Source: Neoceratodus forsteri (taxonomy: Eukaryota; Chordata; Ceratodontiformes; Ceratodontidae). From it: 64,000 bases of DNA. Positions within the stretch are counted from its first letter, which is position 1; the number at the start of each line of letters is the position of its first letter. Of this stretch, positions 42,901-53,560 are shown piece after piece. The translations under genes and the position numbers were made by a program. The stretch spans positions 699,933,501-699,997,500 of the forward strand of contig CM057454.1 of NCBI GenBank assembly GCA_016271365.2, given 5' to 3'. The notes beneath the pieces are model-generated. The model made no database searches and had not been told where the DNA came from. It was given only the letters and a program-made list of their open reading frames with translations.

Positions 42901-43989
42901 TCCTAGTGGAAGACAGTGATAACCTGCTAAGTGAAATACAAACACTTAGATTAAGGATCATGTGACCGGAAGCATCTATTAATTAAGGGATGCCCCTGGG
43001 TGTGAGGGTGCCTAGGGCAGTCAAAACGAAGCGTCTATGGGCTGACATCCCTCACAGTAAGAGCTGCTCAGGGAGGCAGAGCAATTTACCTTTAAGGACT
43101 CTGCAGTCCTCTCTGTCGCACTTGAGGTGATCTTCAGTGTGTGAGGTGGGGATGGGGTCCCACAGCCTGTAATAAGGAGACAGAACAAGAAAACAAATTA
43201 GTATGCAGCAGGAGGAAGAGAGTCCAGGCGAGGCCTAGCACTGCACTTTAGTGTGCAAGCATGGGCTGAGAGGCAGCCAAAACTACCTGAGGCAGTCCAG
43301 AGGAACAATGGGCCCAGAAGAGAGCCAGCTGGATGCCACAACCACGCGGTGGACCCAGGGCTAATCCACAGCAGGCAAGTAAAGAAACAGGACTTGAATA
43401 CTAAGTACTGGCAACAGAGATGGAAGATGTAATTAACAGACCCTGGTAGTAAGCAGTGGCTAAGTTAAGAACAGATCTTACAGTACATTAAGCTTCACAC
43501 AGGCAGAAATTGTCTAAACAGCTGAGTCGCTAGCACTGTGCATGCAAAACACTGGGAGTAAACAAGCCACAGTTAACTGGGGTCTGCTGGAAGACCAGCA
43601 AGTAGGAGAAAACGCAGTGCAGAGCCAGAATAGCACTTGTGGGAAAATCAGCAGAGTCCCAGAGACATGGTCCGTGAAATTCACAATTCAGGCACAGAAA
43701 TAGTCCACAATAGTCTTAAAGCTCTCCAGGAGCTGTGTAAAACACTCACACTAGGCTGAGAGAAATGGAGGCCTCAAAAATAATGCATCCATCTCGGAGA
43801 GCAGTAATGATGCAGCTAACATCCCTCACAGTAGCAGCTGCTCAGGAGGCAGAGCAGTTTACCTTAAGGGCTCCACAGTCTCTCTGTCCCACTTGGAGGT
43901 GATCTTTCTGGTGAGGTGGGGACAGGGTCCCACATCCTTTAAGGGCTCTTGTGTCCTCTGTCCCACTTGGAGGTGATATTTCTGTGTGT

Positions 43990-44310
43990 GAAGATTTATC
44001 TCCTATTAGTTTATATTTATGTGATTTAGTTGTTTTAGTGACTTGCTGCCTACTTAAACCAAATGTTTCTAACGTTAGATCATTTTTGATATCCGAGTAA
44101 GCTAAGCAAAGATATCCCCTAGTTCTGTATTCCAGTAAGTACAGACCTAATCTACTAAGTCTCTCCCCATATGATAGATGTTTCATATTTTTAACCCTTT
44201 TAGTAGCCTTTATCTGTACACTTTCCATAATTTTTCTTCCTCATACATTTTGTGGTGCACAGAATGGGGAACAATACTCCAGATGGGGCCTAACCAAACT
44301 TGAATATAGG
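43990..44310 (-). pseudogene. Diverged CR1-like ORF2 C-terminus (unit 2)
   Basis: Duplicate of 38895-39215 with the same residues (VQIKATKRVKNMKHLSYGER). Small indels near its 3' side alter the reading frame after about 43930. Confidence 0.7.
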
Positions 44311-44384
44311 GGAATGATTACCTCTGGTTCTTTACTCTTAAAAGAAAAATCCTAAAAACAAAATGTGAGACAGAAGTAGGCAGG

Positions 44385-45035
44385 GCTGGGGGGATACTGG
44401 GATGTACAGGGAGAAGCATCATCAGCAGAAAACAGGAGGCTGTTGTCCCTTTGTACAGACAATTGGTGAGACCCCATCTGGAGTACTGCATGCAGTTCTG
44501 GAGACCCCATCTCTACAAGGACATAGACAGGATTGAGGCAGTCCAGAGGAGGGCAACTAAAATGGTGCAGGGTCTGCAAGAGAAGCCATATGAGGAGAGA
44601 CTAAAGGAGCTTAATATGCATACCCTTGAGGAAAGGACGGAGAGGGGGGACATGATAGAAAGTTTTAAGTGTCTCAGTGTAATCAACAAAGTCCAAGAGG
44701 GTAGCATCTTTCAGAAAAAAAGATGTGCAAGAACAAGGGGACACAATTTGAAAATAGAGGAGGGACGGCTCAGGGGCAATGTGAGGAAGTATTTTTTTCA
44801 CAGAGAGGGTGGTGGATGCATGAAACCACCTTCCTGAGGAGGTTGTGGTGTCTAAAACTGTGGGAGAATTCAAGAATGCATGGGACAGACATAAGGCAAT
44901 TCTGGTGGAGGGTAGGAAGAAGTAGGCTGTTGGTTAAGTCGGATCTGCAGCTTATCCAGTAAGTAGAGAAATGAGCAGACTAGGTGTGTCAAGCGGTCCT
45001 TATCTGCCGTCAAAGTCTACGTTTCTGTGTTTTTA
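44385..45035 (+). mobile_element. CR1 family A 3' end, right outer copy
   Basis: The least damaged of the three ends: an open frame at 44451-44837 includes [40 protein letters not shown] and INKVQEGSIFQKKRCARTRG. The 3' UTR reads GAGCAGACTAGGTGTGTCAA, and the tail is degraded (TCTACGTTTCTGTGTTTTT). It is distinguishable from the left outer copy by substitutions such as AATATGCATA and AGAAAGTTTTAAGTGTCTC. Confidence 0.85.
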
Positions 45036-45139
45036 TGTTTTTTAATATATATCCCAGTGTTTGAATGATCACTCTAATTAGCACTGGCATTACCTTACCT
45101 TCAGTCTTTCAAGGCACAAAAATGAGTCAGCATGCCAGG

Positions 45140-45860
45140 GGATGCAGCTTTCACTGAGGAGAGGGGCCCTTGGAAACACTCTGTCACATTCCCAGTTGAG
45201 GAGAGGGGGCCCTGTGGAAACACTTTCTTTACATTTCCAGCTTAGGAGTGGGGCCCTTATAAACACTCAGTTATATTCCCAGCTGAGGAGAGGTGGCCAT
45301 TGGATACACTATGTCATATTCCCAGCTGAATTCTTAACACATCAGCTTGCCAGGGTTTTACAAGAGACTGGGGGTGGGGCTCTTGGAAACACTGTATCAC
45401 ATTTCCAGTGGAATGTTTAATCAATTAGCAGGCCAGGGTTTCACTGAGGAGAAGGAGCCCTTGGAAACACCATGTCACATTCCCAGCTGAGCAGAGGGGG
45501 CCCTCAGAAACACTCTGTCACATTCCCAGCTGAATACTTAATGAACCAGCATGTCAGTTCTTTCACTGAGGAGAGGGGGCCCTTGGAAGCACTCTGTCAC
45601 ATTCCCAGCTGAAGAGAGTGGGGGCCTTGGAAGCACTCTGTCACATTCCCAGCTGAAGAGAGGGGGGCCTTGGAAGCACTCTGTCACATTCCCAGCTGAA
45701 TACGGAACAAATCAGCATACCATGGTTTTCACTGAGGAGAGGGGGCCCATGTAAACATTCTGCTGCATTCACAGCTGAATACTTACTGAATCAGAATGCC
45801 AGAATTTTCATTGAAGAGATGGGACCCTTGGAAACACTGTCACATTCCAATCTGAATATG
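45140..45860. repeat. Minisatellite, about 47-55-bp unit
   Basis: Repeats of GAGGAGAGGGGGCCCTTGG then AAACACTCTGTCACATTCCC and AGCTGA occur about a dozen times. Some units carry an extra block with TTAANNAATCAGCATGCCAGG-like sequence. Frames open across units because several unit lengths are near multiples of three. It abuts the left target duplication of the foldback hAT-like element. Confidence 0.85.
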
Positions 45861-46435
45861 GTATGCCTAGAGCTGTGTGAAAAAAAAACTTCTGCCAGTG
45901 CAATCTCCACGAAAGTCAGACGTTTGCTTCTGAGTAAGTTCAGAAATCAAATTATCAACTTTTGTGGAAATTCTGATTTAGAATGGTGGAATACATGTGT
46001 GAACTATGAATTAATGTATTTAACTGTGGAACAAAATTCCACAGAACTGATCAGTCTCAGAGGTCAGTTCTATGAAATTTCTTCTCGCAGATTATTACAT
46101 TATTCCTCAATTCATGTATCACCAGCCCCCTAAAAGCCCATATATATAGTTTTCAAATAATTCCTGGTGTCTAGTGGCACCCCCCCACCCTTTGATCACT
46201 GGAAACCTACCATTTAATATTTCCCTGCTGTCTAGTGGAATCCTCCACCCTCCGATTGCCAGAAGCCTACCCATTTAATATTTCCCTGGTGTCTAGTGGT
46301 GCTCCCACCCTCTGATTGTGAACACCATAACAAACATTTAATATTTCCCCAATCCCTGGTGTCTTGTTGCACCCCCCCACTCCAGTCACCAGCCCTGTAA
46401 AAACATTTATTATTGGTGTCCAGTGCTCCCTCCCC

Positions 46436-46985
46436 CCACCCAATGCCTGCCCTAGTGTAAAGACATTTATCATTGGTGTTCAGTGGTGCTTTCCTCCACC
46501 CAATGCCTGCCCGAGTGTAAAGACATTTATTGTTGGTGTTCAGTGGTCCTTTCCCCCACCCAATGCCTGTGCGAGTGTAAAGACATTTATCATTGGTGTT
46601 CAGTGGTGCTTTTCTCCATCCAATGGCTGCCCGAGTGTAAAGACATTTATCGTTGGTGTCCAGTGGTCCCTCCCCCCACCCAATGCCTGCCCGAGTGTAA
46701 AGACATTTATCATTGGTGTTCAGTGGTCCTTTCCCCCACCCAATGCCTGCGCGAGTGTAAAGACATTTATCACTGTTGTTCAGTGGTCCTTTCCTCCACC
46801 CAATGCCTGCCCGAGTGTAAAGACATTTATCATTGGTGTTCAGTGGTGCTTTCTCCCACCCAATGTTCTCCTGAGTTTAAAGACATTTATCATTGGTGAC
46901 CAGTTGTCCTTCCCCACATCTGATGCCTGCCTGAGTGTAAAGATAGTTATCATTGGTGTTCTGTGGTCCCTCCACCATCTGATGC
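46436..46985. repeat. 60-bp satellite array within hAT-like element 2
   Basis: Nine or so units of exactly 60 bp, each with GTAAAGACATTTATCATTGG, TGTTCAGTGGT and CCACCCAATGCCTGCCCGAG. Because 60 is a multiple of three, a plus-strand frame stays open for 211 codons (46364-46999) and reads as 20-residue repeats (PSVKTFIIGVQW). This is a by-product of period length; start context and codon pattern give no support for a gene. Confidence 0.9.
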
Positions 46986-47308
46986 CCACCAGATTGTAAA
47001 GATATATTTCCCTTGTGTCCAGCATTCCCTCCTTTTACCCAGTCCTCATCCCTGTAATGGGGAAAGCCCACCCCAGTTTGACAATCCCCCACATGGTGAT
47101 TGCAAGCCCGCCATTGCCGTGTGGGATTCCTGGTGCAAGTAAGTCCCCCTTCCAACAGCAGAGCCCCGGTCTTGTTCACAAACAATGATCTCTGCACACC
47201 CAGCATGTCTCTCATTGGTGTTCAGTGTCTCCCCTCCAGTAGCAAGGACAATCCACTCCACCATATTCCTTTACCTCAACTTCGGTGTCATGGTGACGTG
47301 ATGGCGAG

Positions 47309-47470
47309 TGATACTGCCCTCCACACACCACCTTGGCCCCCTTCCATCTGACTGAAGCTGGAAGCACACTGTCTATTTATAGGGACTTGCCTTATAAATA
47401 AGCAGCATGCACCCAGATTCAGTCAGATGGTGGGTGTCCAAGGTGGTGTGTGGAGGGCTGTGTCACTGAC
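47309..47470. promoter_or_regulatory. Palindromic centre with opposed TATA boxes
   Basis: CCCTCCACACACCACCTTGG on the left is mirrored by CCAAGGTGGTGTGTGGAGGG on the right. The core has TATTTATA (47374-47381) and TATAAATA (47393-47400), so a TATA-like box faces each way. A splice-donor-like CAGGTAAGG lies at about 47498. It could be a symmetrical promoter, but nothing recognisable lies downstream on either side. Confidence 0.4.
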
Positions 47471-48641
47471 AGTCTCTTCGCCGCAGCACTGATGTTCAGG
47501 TAAGGGGGACCGGGGGGTAGGTTGTCATTGCAATGGAAGGGGAGATGGAACTGAACAACACTGAGGGATGGGCTGGGGGGATCAAAGATCACTATTCAGA
47601 AACAGGGCCAGGGCTTTGTTGTTGGTGGGGGGGACTTACTTGCACCAGATGTCCCGCACAGAAGTAGTGGGCCAGCAATCACCATGGGGAGGAATTTTCA
47701 AACTGGGGTGGGCTTTCTCCATTACAGGGATGATGATAAGGTGTGGAGAGGGACTACCGGACACCAGGGAAACATATCATTACAATTGTGTGGTCATCAG
47801 GTGGGGGGTGGGACCACTGAACACCAATAAGAAATGCTGTTACACTCGGGCATATATCAGGTGGGGGAAGAGACCACTGGACACCAATGATAAGAAATGA
47901 TTTTAAGGTGTCAGCAACTGGAGTGTGGGTGGTGCCACTAGGCATCAGGAAGGGAATTATTAAATGTTTTACAGTGCTGGGGACCGGAAGGTGGGGTGGG
48001 GTGCCACTAGATACCAGGGATCAGGAAATATTTAATGTTTTTATGGGATGATGACCAGAGGGTGGGGGGGTGCCACTAGATACCAGGGATTTTGGAAATT
48101 AAATGTTTTTGCAAGGCCAGTGATCAGAGGGTGGGGGTTCCACTAGACATCAGGAAAATATTAAATGGTAGGGTGCCGGCGATCTGAGGGTGGAGGACTG
48201 CCACTAGACATGAAGTATAGTTTTTCTTTTCTTCTTTCTGAACTGCAGAATAATTGCATGAATTGTGGATTAGTTCCACAGTTCATAGGTATTATTCTGC
48301 AATTCAACAAGAAACGTCTGTGGAACAGGGTGAAAATTTGCCAAACACATTCAAAAGATTTCCGATTTCTCCAAAGGCAGAAGTTTGGAAAATTCTGTGA
48401 AAGCTATGACATTTCACTGTAGTTTGGCTAAAGTAGAATTCACAACTTTAGCCCAGCTCTAGGTATGGCATATCCGGCAGGTGGCATGTCATTGCTTGCT
48501 GGAATAAAAATGAGCCATTGCTTGCTGGAATAAAAATGAGCCAGATGTAGTACAGTATGTAAATATTCCTTTAAATAAAACAACATAAAACTGAATCTCA
48601 TCAACAGTCGGACAAATTACTGGAGGACAAATTACTGGAGG

Positions 48642-48949
48642 CATACCTTTCAACCTCTTTCCTCATGAACCAGGGACAAGGCTTAAAAAAATCAGGGACA
48701 AAGACCCCAAATTAGGGACATATCTTAAAAACTGGTACTGTTCACTCAGAAAGCTGATAGAATAAAGGAATTTGTGTTAAGATGCATTTTCTAAAGAACA
48801 AGAAGTCTGTAACTTTAATGTTTGACATTATTTTGTGTTATTAATCCCAACTGTTCTGTCACAAAAACACAAATTTTATGAGGGGCAGAGGAAAATTTTG
48901 AGGCCAAATCAGGGACGTCCCTGAAAATCAGGGACAGTTGAGAGGTATG
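48642..48949. mobile_element. 308-bp MITE with exact 8-bp target duplication
   Basis: The left end CATACCTTTCAAC and reverse-complemented right end CATACCTCTCAAC match at 12 of 13. Identical ACTGGAGG octamers flank it (48634-48641 and 48950-48957). Subterminal CAGGGAC / GTCCCTG motifs repeat in both orientations. The 8-bp duplication suggests hAT, and no coding sequence is present. The target itself lay in a short tandem (ACAAATTACTGGAGG twice, 48613-48641). Confidence 0.85.
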
Positions 48950-48957
48950 ACTGGAGG

Positions 48958-49403
48958 CCTAGTCACCCCCTCCTCCTCCTGTGAATCCTTACTCAAACTC
49001 TTGGGGGTGGTGGCTGTGTACCCTCTCTCCCATAACGCCATCCTGCACAGAAGAACATGATACTGCTAAAACAAGAAGAACACAGACAACAGTCATGAGT
49101 TGATTTCACATGCAAGCCTGGAGCTGTACGCAGCCAGCTCACAGTGGCCCCACCATGCACTTACCTTTGATGACTCCTCCAGGGCCAATATCTCCCCACA
49201 TTGTTCTTATTGTGGGCATCCTGGCTGCCACAGCCCACCCTCTAGAACAGGAAGTCTGGAATATACAATGACCATGGTCACTTGTGCATCTGTGTCACCA
49301 CCACAGATGTGGCTCTGTCAGGTTGTTTCCTCTAATCCAGTACTGTCCATCCTGGATGTCCTTGGAAATTCTGTGGAGACATAAAGATTTAGACATCAGT
49401 GCC

Positions 49404-49440
<37 letters not shown>

Positions 49441-51134
49441 CATGCACCAGCAACCCGTGACAAGTGTGTACTGTACATACCACTGCAGGCTCAGTTACCT
49501 GCCAGATCCTTCCCCCCCCCAGAAGTGCTGTTATGTGGAGAGGGACACCATCCAAAACCTTCTTGGGTATACCCCAACCCTCTCCACGCTTGCCACCAAG
49601 ACACCCCACACTTGCATAACCATTTTGATGAAATATACTGGATCAGACAGAGAAACCACTCTGAATGTCAAAGGTCATGCAGGTGAGATGTTCTGTGAAA
49701 TTCATATTGCAGGGTGGCATCTCAGTGAAAATGGTTTTAACAAAGTTAAACACAACTTTACACATCAGATGCCCACTAAGAGCATCAGCATTCAACAGAG
49801 TAGCACAGCAGACAAAGAGTTCAATGCCATTACTGCAGTTGCAGTTACTGTACAAATGTTAGCACCTGTCCCAGAATACCACCTCCCAAAATACAGTAGG
49901 TGGAATTGGACTCAGTATTAACATCAGCAGCCAACAGGTACTATATCACTGGGCACAGCGGTGCATGATTGCATCGCGTGCAAATGGGGGATATTGCTTC
50001 TACATCACAGTCATAGTTCAATAACCCCTGGGGCTGGAATCAGACATTAAACTTGACCTTGTGTCTGGGAAGCAGATTTGATACCATTCCTCTATGCTTG
50101 CATATTACATTTACTTACTGTACACTCCCCCAGACACCCTCATTTAATTAGAAAGTAAGATTATATATGCTTATAATTTTGCAGTTTAAATGGTGTACAT
50201 GATATAATGATGCCAGTGCTTTCACAACAGAAATGAGGAAACTTACTGCATTTTGCAAGGATAAGCCACTCCTACAGACAGGATTAGCAGACCTGAAATC
50301 ACATCTAGCTAGCTGCAAGAACCTGATACTGCAACACAACCTGGGTTACTATTCCATAGATCTGCAGAATTTCAAAACAGTTTGTGAAATAACTGAGCTG
50401 TTTCCTCAGATAAATGGACCATTTTTCATATGTATACAATGCGTGTGGACTGAATCCAAATGTAAAAAAAATGGTATCCCTATGAACCCAGTACACTACT
50501 GTATGTGTGATAAATTCTACAACCAGGATGTTGGAAGAAAATATCCTGTACTTCTCCATCTTTACCTCCTTATGAATTTCTGCTTTTTAGCCAGAATTTA
50601 TAGCACCTTCTCTGTGTGAGCAGCACCTTTCACTTAATAATCCAGCAAGCCAGGGGATAAAGCTTTGACCAAAGTCAAGGAAGTTTTTCACAGGGCCCAA
50701 ATGTATATGCTTAACTAACGCTAAGGTGCTAGAAATGTATTGCGAAAGTTATTTGAAGGCAGGAAGAATAATCAGTTCTATGATGCTGATGATTTTAGAG
50801 ACATGAACATATTTCTTGCTGGTGTTTTAGTCATGGACATATTTCTTCCTGGACTTTTACCTTTAAGCTTCTGCCTCCTTCTTAATGATTGCTATGACCT
50901 TTGTTTTCCCTGAAATCACACGTCAGGATACTGCCCTCCTACATATTGAAACATGACACCACAACACAACTTGGATTACTATTTCGTATCTCCTCAGACT
51001 GTTTGACACCCATTCTCCACAGCTGTGATTAGCAAACCTGAGATCACACCTCATTATGCTGCCAGACAGAGTGTTTGGCTACAGCAGGTGTCACAAAAAA
51101 AACATGGCTGAAAAAACAAAGTTCCAATCTATTA
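48958..51134. other. No recognisable gene; local diverged duplications
   Basis: The stretch 50275-50370 resembles 50910-51010: both have TGAAATCACA, then AACACAACYTGGRTTACTATT. GATTAGCARACCTGARATCACA occurs at about 50282 and 51030, so a small local repeat exists. The open frame 50233-50619 (128 codons) overlaps one copy and shows no domain I recognise. A (CA)n run is listed separately. Confidence 0.4.
49405..49434. repeat. (CA)n microsatellite
   Basis: Uninterrupted AC repeat of about 30 bases. Confidence 0.9.
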
Positions 51135-51137
51135 TTA

Positions 51138-51895
51138 TTACTTTAACATTGCAGTGGCACAACCATTGGCATAAACCACTGCCACCACGTTATCCATGTG
51201 ATTAATATATTTATTACAGTCTTCAACTATCAGTACTTTCCTCCAAAAGTTTCTTATGCCCCATATTTGCAGAGCACTGTTCCTTGGCTTAAGACGCCTC
51301 TGAATGTAATGCTTCATTTGATGCCACATCATTTCTTTTGGGTTCAGATTTGCGTCCTGGCCTAATTCACTATCTGATCCTTTGTGTACACCCCATGCAC
51401 ATTATGCTTTGGGTCATTATCTGTGCAAGGGAAAGAACACATGTATAAGTAAACACATAGAATACTGTGCTGTATATCTCCACCATGAATACAGAGGAAC
51501 TGTCAGTGCAAATTGCTCTGCCATTATCAAACCTTGGAAAAGCAGATGCCCATTAGCAAACACTCACTCAATAACGGGCAGCAGTGCACTGAACACTATC
51601 TCATTTCTGACGAAATTGCCCTTCATGATGATCTTAATAGTAATATTGGCCCTGGACCACAGCATGAGATTGCACCCCAGATATGTATTTCAGGGGATGT
51701 TTGAACTGTGGTTCAGTACAAGAAATCTTTTTTTTCCCCAGAAAGCCGTGGGGCAAAAAGATTGCATTGCTACAGTGTGATCACCAGTAAAAACAATGTC
51801 TGCAAATTATTCATTTTCTTCCATCCATGCCTTAGCTTGTTTCAGCCACTTGTGCTTGTTGGCATCATGAATGAGAGGGCATATACTGTTGGGAG
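51138..51895 (-). pseudogene. Tc1/mariner transposase relic
   Basis: On the minus strand, from upstream to downstream: NKHKWLKQAKAWMEENE followed by FADIVFTGDHT, the segment that normally precedes the first catalytic Asp (here FSDE-like has become FTGD). Then comes a degraded middle, then DNDPKHNVHGV (about 51425-51395, the classic second-Asp motif). Last are QDANLNPKEMMWHQMKHYIQ (about 51360-51300; QSPDLNPIE-type motif with the third acidic residue) and GIRNFWRKVLIVEDCNKYIN to a stop at 51138. Stops and shifts separate these blocks, and the helix-turn-helix N-terminus was not found. An intact protein would perform cut-and-paste transposition. TIRs were not located. Confidence 0.75.
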
Positions 51896-52204
51896 GGGAG
51901 GGCCATCAGTATCTTGCTCTTTTTAGGTACTGTATAGTATATTATCTGCAGTACATATGGTACAACACATATATTCTTACACAGTTGGTTACTTCATTAG
52001 CAAAAGATGAGGAACTTATAGAATTAGACAAGCTTCAAATTGCTTCTGTGGCATACACTACCCAGAAAAATTGATTCCATGCATATATTTGGGGAATTTC
52101 ACTGCAAAGAACATTAATACATATTAGTTAATGATGGTGCCTTCATCCTCCAAATGTTTTCTATGAATTAACTCATGCAGTTTTAAAATTCTATGCTATG
52201 TATT

Positions 52205-52412
52205 TCTTAATGTGGCCACAGAGGCAGCCCCAAACAATCTCACTGCCTTGTGATGTACACGGCTTGCTCAAGGCCACAGAGACAGCTCCAGAACATCTCA
52301 TTACCTTGTAGTATACTGTGGCTTGCTCACAGCCACAGAGGCTGCTCCAGACCATGTCACTGCCTTATGGTGTACTGTGGCTTGCTCAAGGCCACAGAAG
52401 CAGCACCTTGCG
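52205..52412. repeat. Tandem repeat, 59-60-bp unit, 3.4 copies
   Basis: GCCACAGAG begins at 52213, 52273, 52332 and 52391, each followed by CAGCTCCAGAMCATSTCA-like and CTGTGGCTTGCTCA blocks. Confidence 0.9.
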
Positions 52413-52419
52413 TTCTTGC

Positions 52420-53295
52420 TTATGATGTCAAAGATGCCCACACCTGGTGCACACTGTCACTTTTTGTATATGTGCTTTTGCATAGTCAAATGCATTTGTA
52501 GAGGCAGAGAGAGAAATCATGATTCTGGCCACTGCAAGGCAGTTCTGTATATTCAGCATAATAGTCCAGTTTTTGCGCATTTCATGGACAGCATTGCTAT
52601 GTCTCTCATCTGACTTCTTGGTCTTACCAGTAGTGTAAAGGTGGTGGTTTCTGAATCTGCACATCTCCTCCAAAAGATGTGGTTACATGCCACAAAAATG
52701 CACAGTATTTATACAGTAGAGAGACAAGTACAGTAGGTGTGGCCACAAATTGTGATGAATCACAACCTGGTGATTAAACAACAGACAAATCAGGTGTTGA
52801 GGATGCTGTAAGCATGACGTATCTATGATGTCAGAACAATGTTATCCCATCAGCTCCAAACTGATGACCTTAAAGTTGGGGAGCAATGTATAATGGGGGC
52901 TTTGTTGAGCTTGAAAAATGTGATTGCATATTTTACAAATGACAGAGAGGCAATACTCTGTATCACTATATATTGGATTGAAGATGTCTACACGATTCAA
53001 AACCATAAACTTTTATAGGACCCCAAATGTAACCAGACATGATAGGAAGAGAAAGATGGTAACACAACTGAAGAGCAGCATACCTCTGAGCAGAAAGAGA
53101 GGGGAAAGGAAAAATGCCACACCACCAGTAAAATGCTGGATTTTCAGAAAGGAGCCCAAGAAATACATGGTAAGACAATGTTCTTTTTTATTGTTTTGAA
53201 TAATAGTCTTCCAATAGCTCTCAACTGCTATGAATTTTGTATAGCACCATGAATCCAAAACACAAATTTACCCTTGATCACCAAATACTGTACTT
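52420..53295. other. No recognisable feature
   Basis: Short ORFs on both strands without recognisable domains, ending at the Harbinger insertion site. Confidence 0.4.
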
Positions 53296-53298
53296 ATG
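53296..53298. repeat. Left target duplication (ATG) of Harbinger element
   Basis: ATG directly before terminus GGCCCAGATATTC; the same ATG follows the right terminus at 61069-61071. Confidence 0.6.
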
Positions 53299-53560
53299 GG
53301 CCCAGATATTCAAACTGCACCACAAAGAAGCGCAATAGCAGGAACAGGCGCAAGTGCAGTGCGCCCATGCACAACACGTGCAATATTCAAACACAGCGCA
53401 GGCCAAGGTGCGCTTGCGCAACACAACTTAATATCATGCCAACTGCACCATGGCGCAACCAGGGATGCACAGTGATGCAGGGCTGATGAGCAGTTGCACA
53501 ACCAGGGATGCGCAGGAGAGCAGGGTAGCAGTGCAGTAGCACAACCAGGGACGCACAGGG
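53299..53560. repeat. Left subterminal repeats of Harbinger element
   Basis: GYGCAACCAGGGAYGCRCAG recurs three times (about 53453, 53500 and 53538), and GTGCAATATTC lies at about 53379. These dense GCGC/TGCGCA words are mirrored near the right end (60855-61060). Confidence 0.7.

Larger units (their letters stand above)
39517..44618. repeat. 5.1-kb tandem duplication, unit 2
   Basis: Second copy of 34429-39516. The CR1 3' end between the units (39280-39920) is a hybrid: up to about 39440-39510 it matches the downstream end (44385-45035, for example GGATTGAGGCAGTCC), and after 39517 it matches the upstream end (for example AATATGTATA and AGAGACTTGCAAGAACAAGG). This is the product expected of unequal crossing-over between two CR1 copies. 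Confidence 0.93.
45868..48461. mobile_element. hAT-like element 2, foldback type with inverted minisatellite arms
   Basis: The left end TAGAGCTGTGTGAAA and reverse-complemented right end TAGAGCTGGGCTAAA match at 12 of 15 positions. Flanks GGTATGCC (45860-45867) and GGTATGGC (48462-48469) match at 7 of 8, the hAT target length. The interior is a large imperfect palindrome. The left arm carries GGTGTCTAGTGG-type and 60-bp repeats (46150-47030); the right arm carries the inverted form CCACTAGAYACCAGG (47800-48210). Near the centre, 47309-47361 pairs with 47416-47470 almost perfectly. The left arm is about 0.4 kb longer because its 60-bp array has expanded. There is no transposase. Confidence 0.8.

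Noticed and set aside
46436..46985. CRISPR-like array
   Set aside because: Units are 60 bp, contiguous and alike throughout with no unique spacers, and the genome is clearly eukaryotic.
46364..46999. 211-codon ORF with 20-residue repeats as a real gene
   Set aside because: It is the translation of an exact 60-bp satellite inside a foldback transposon, and another frame (46483-46899) is open too.
50233..50619. 128-codon plus-strand ORF as a host gene
   Set aside because: It overlaps a locally duplicated non-coding segment, shows no recognisable domain, and has no splice or promoter support.
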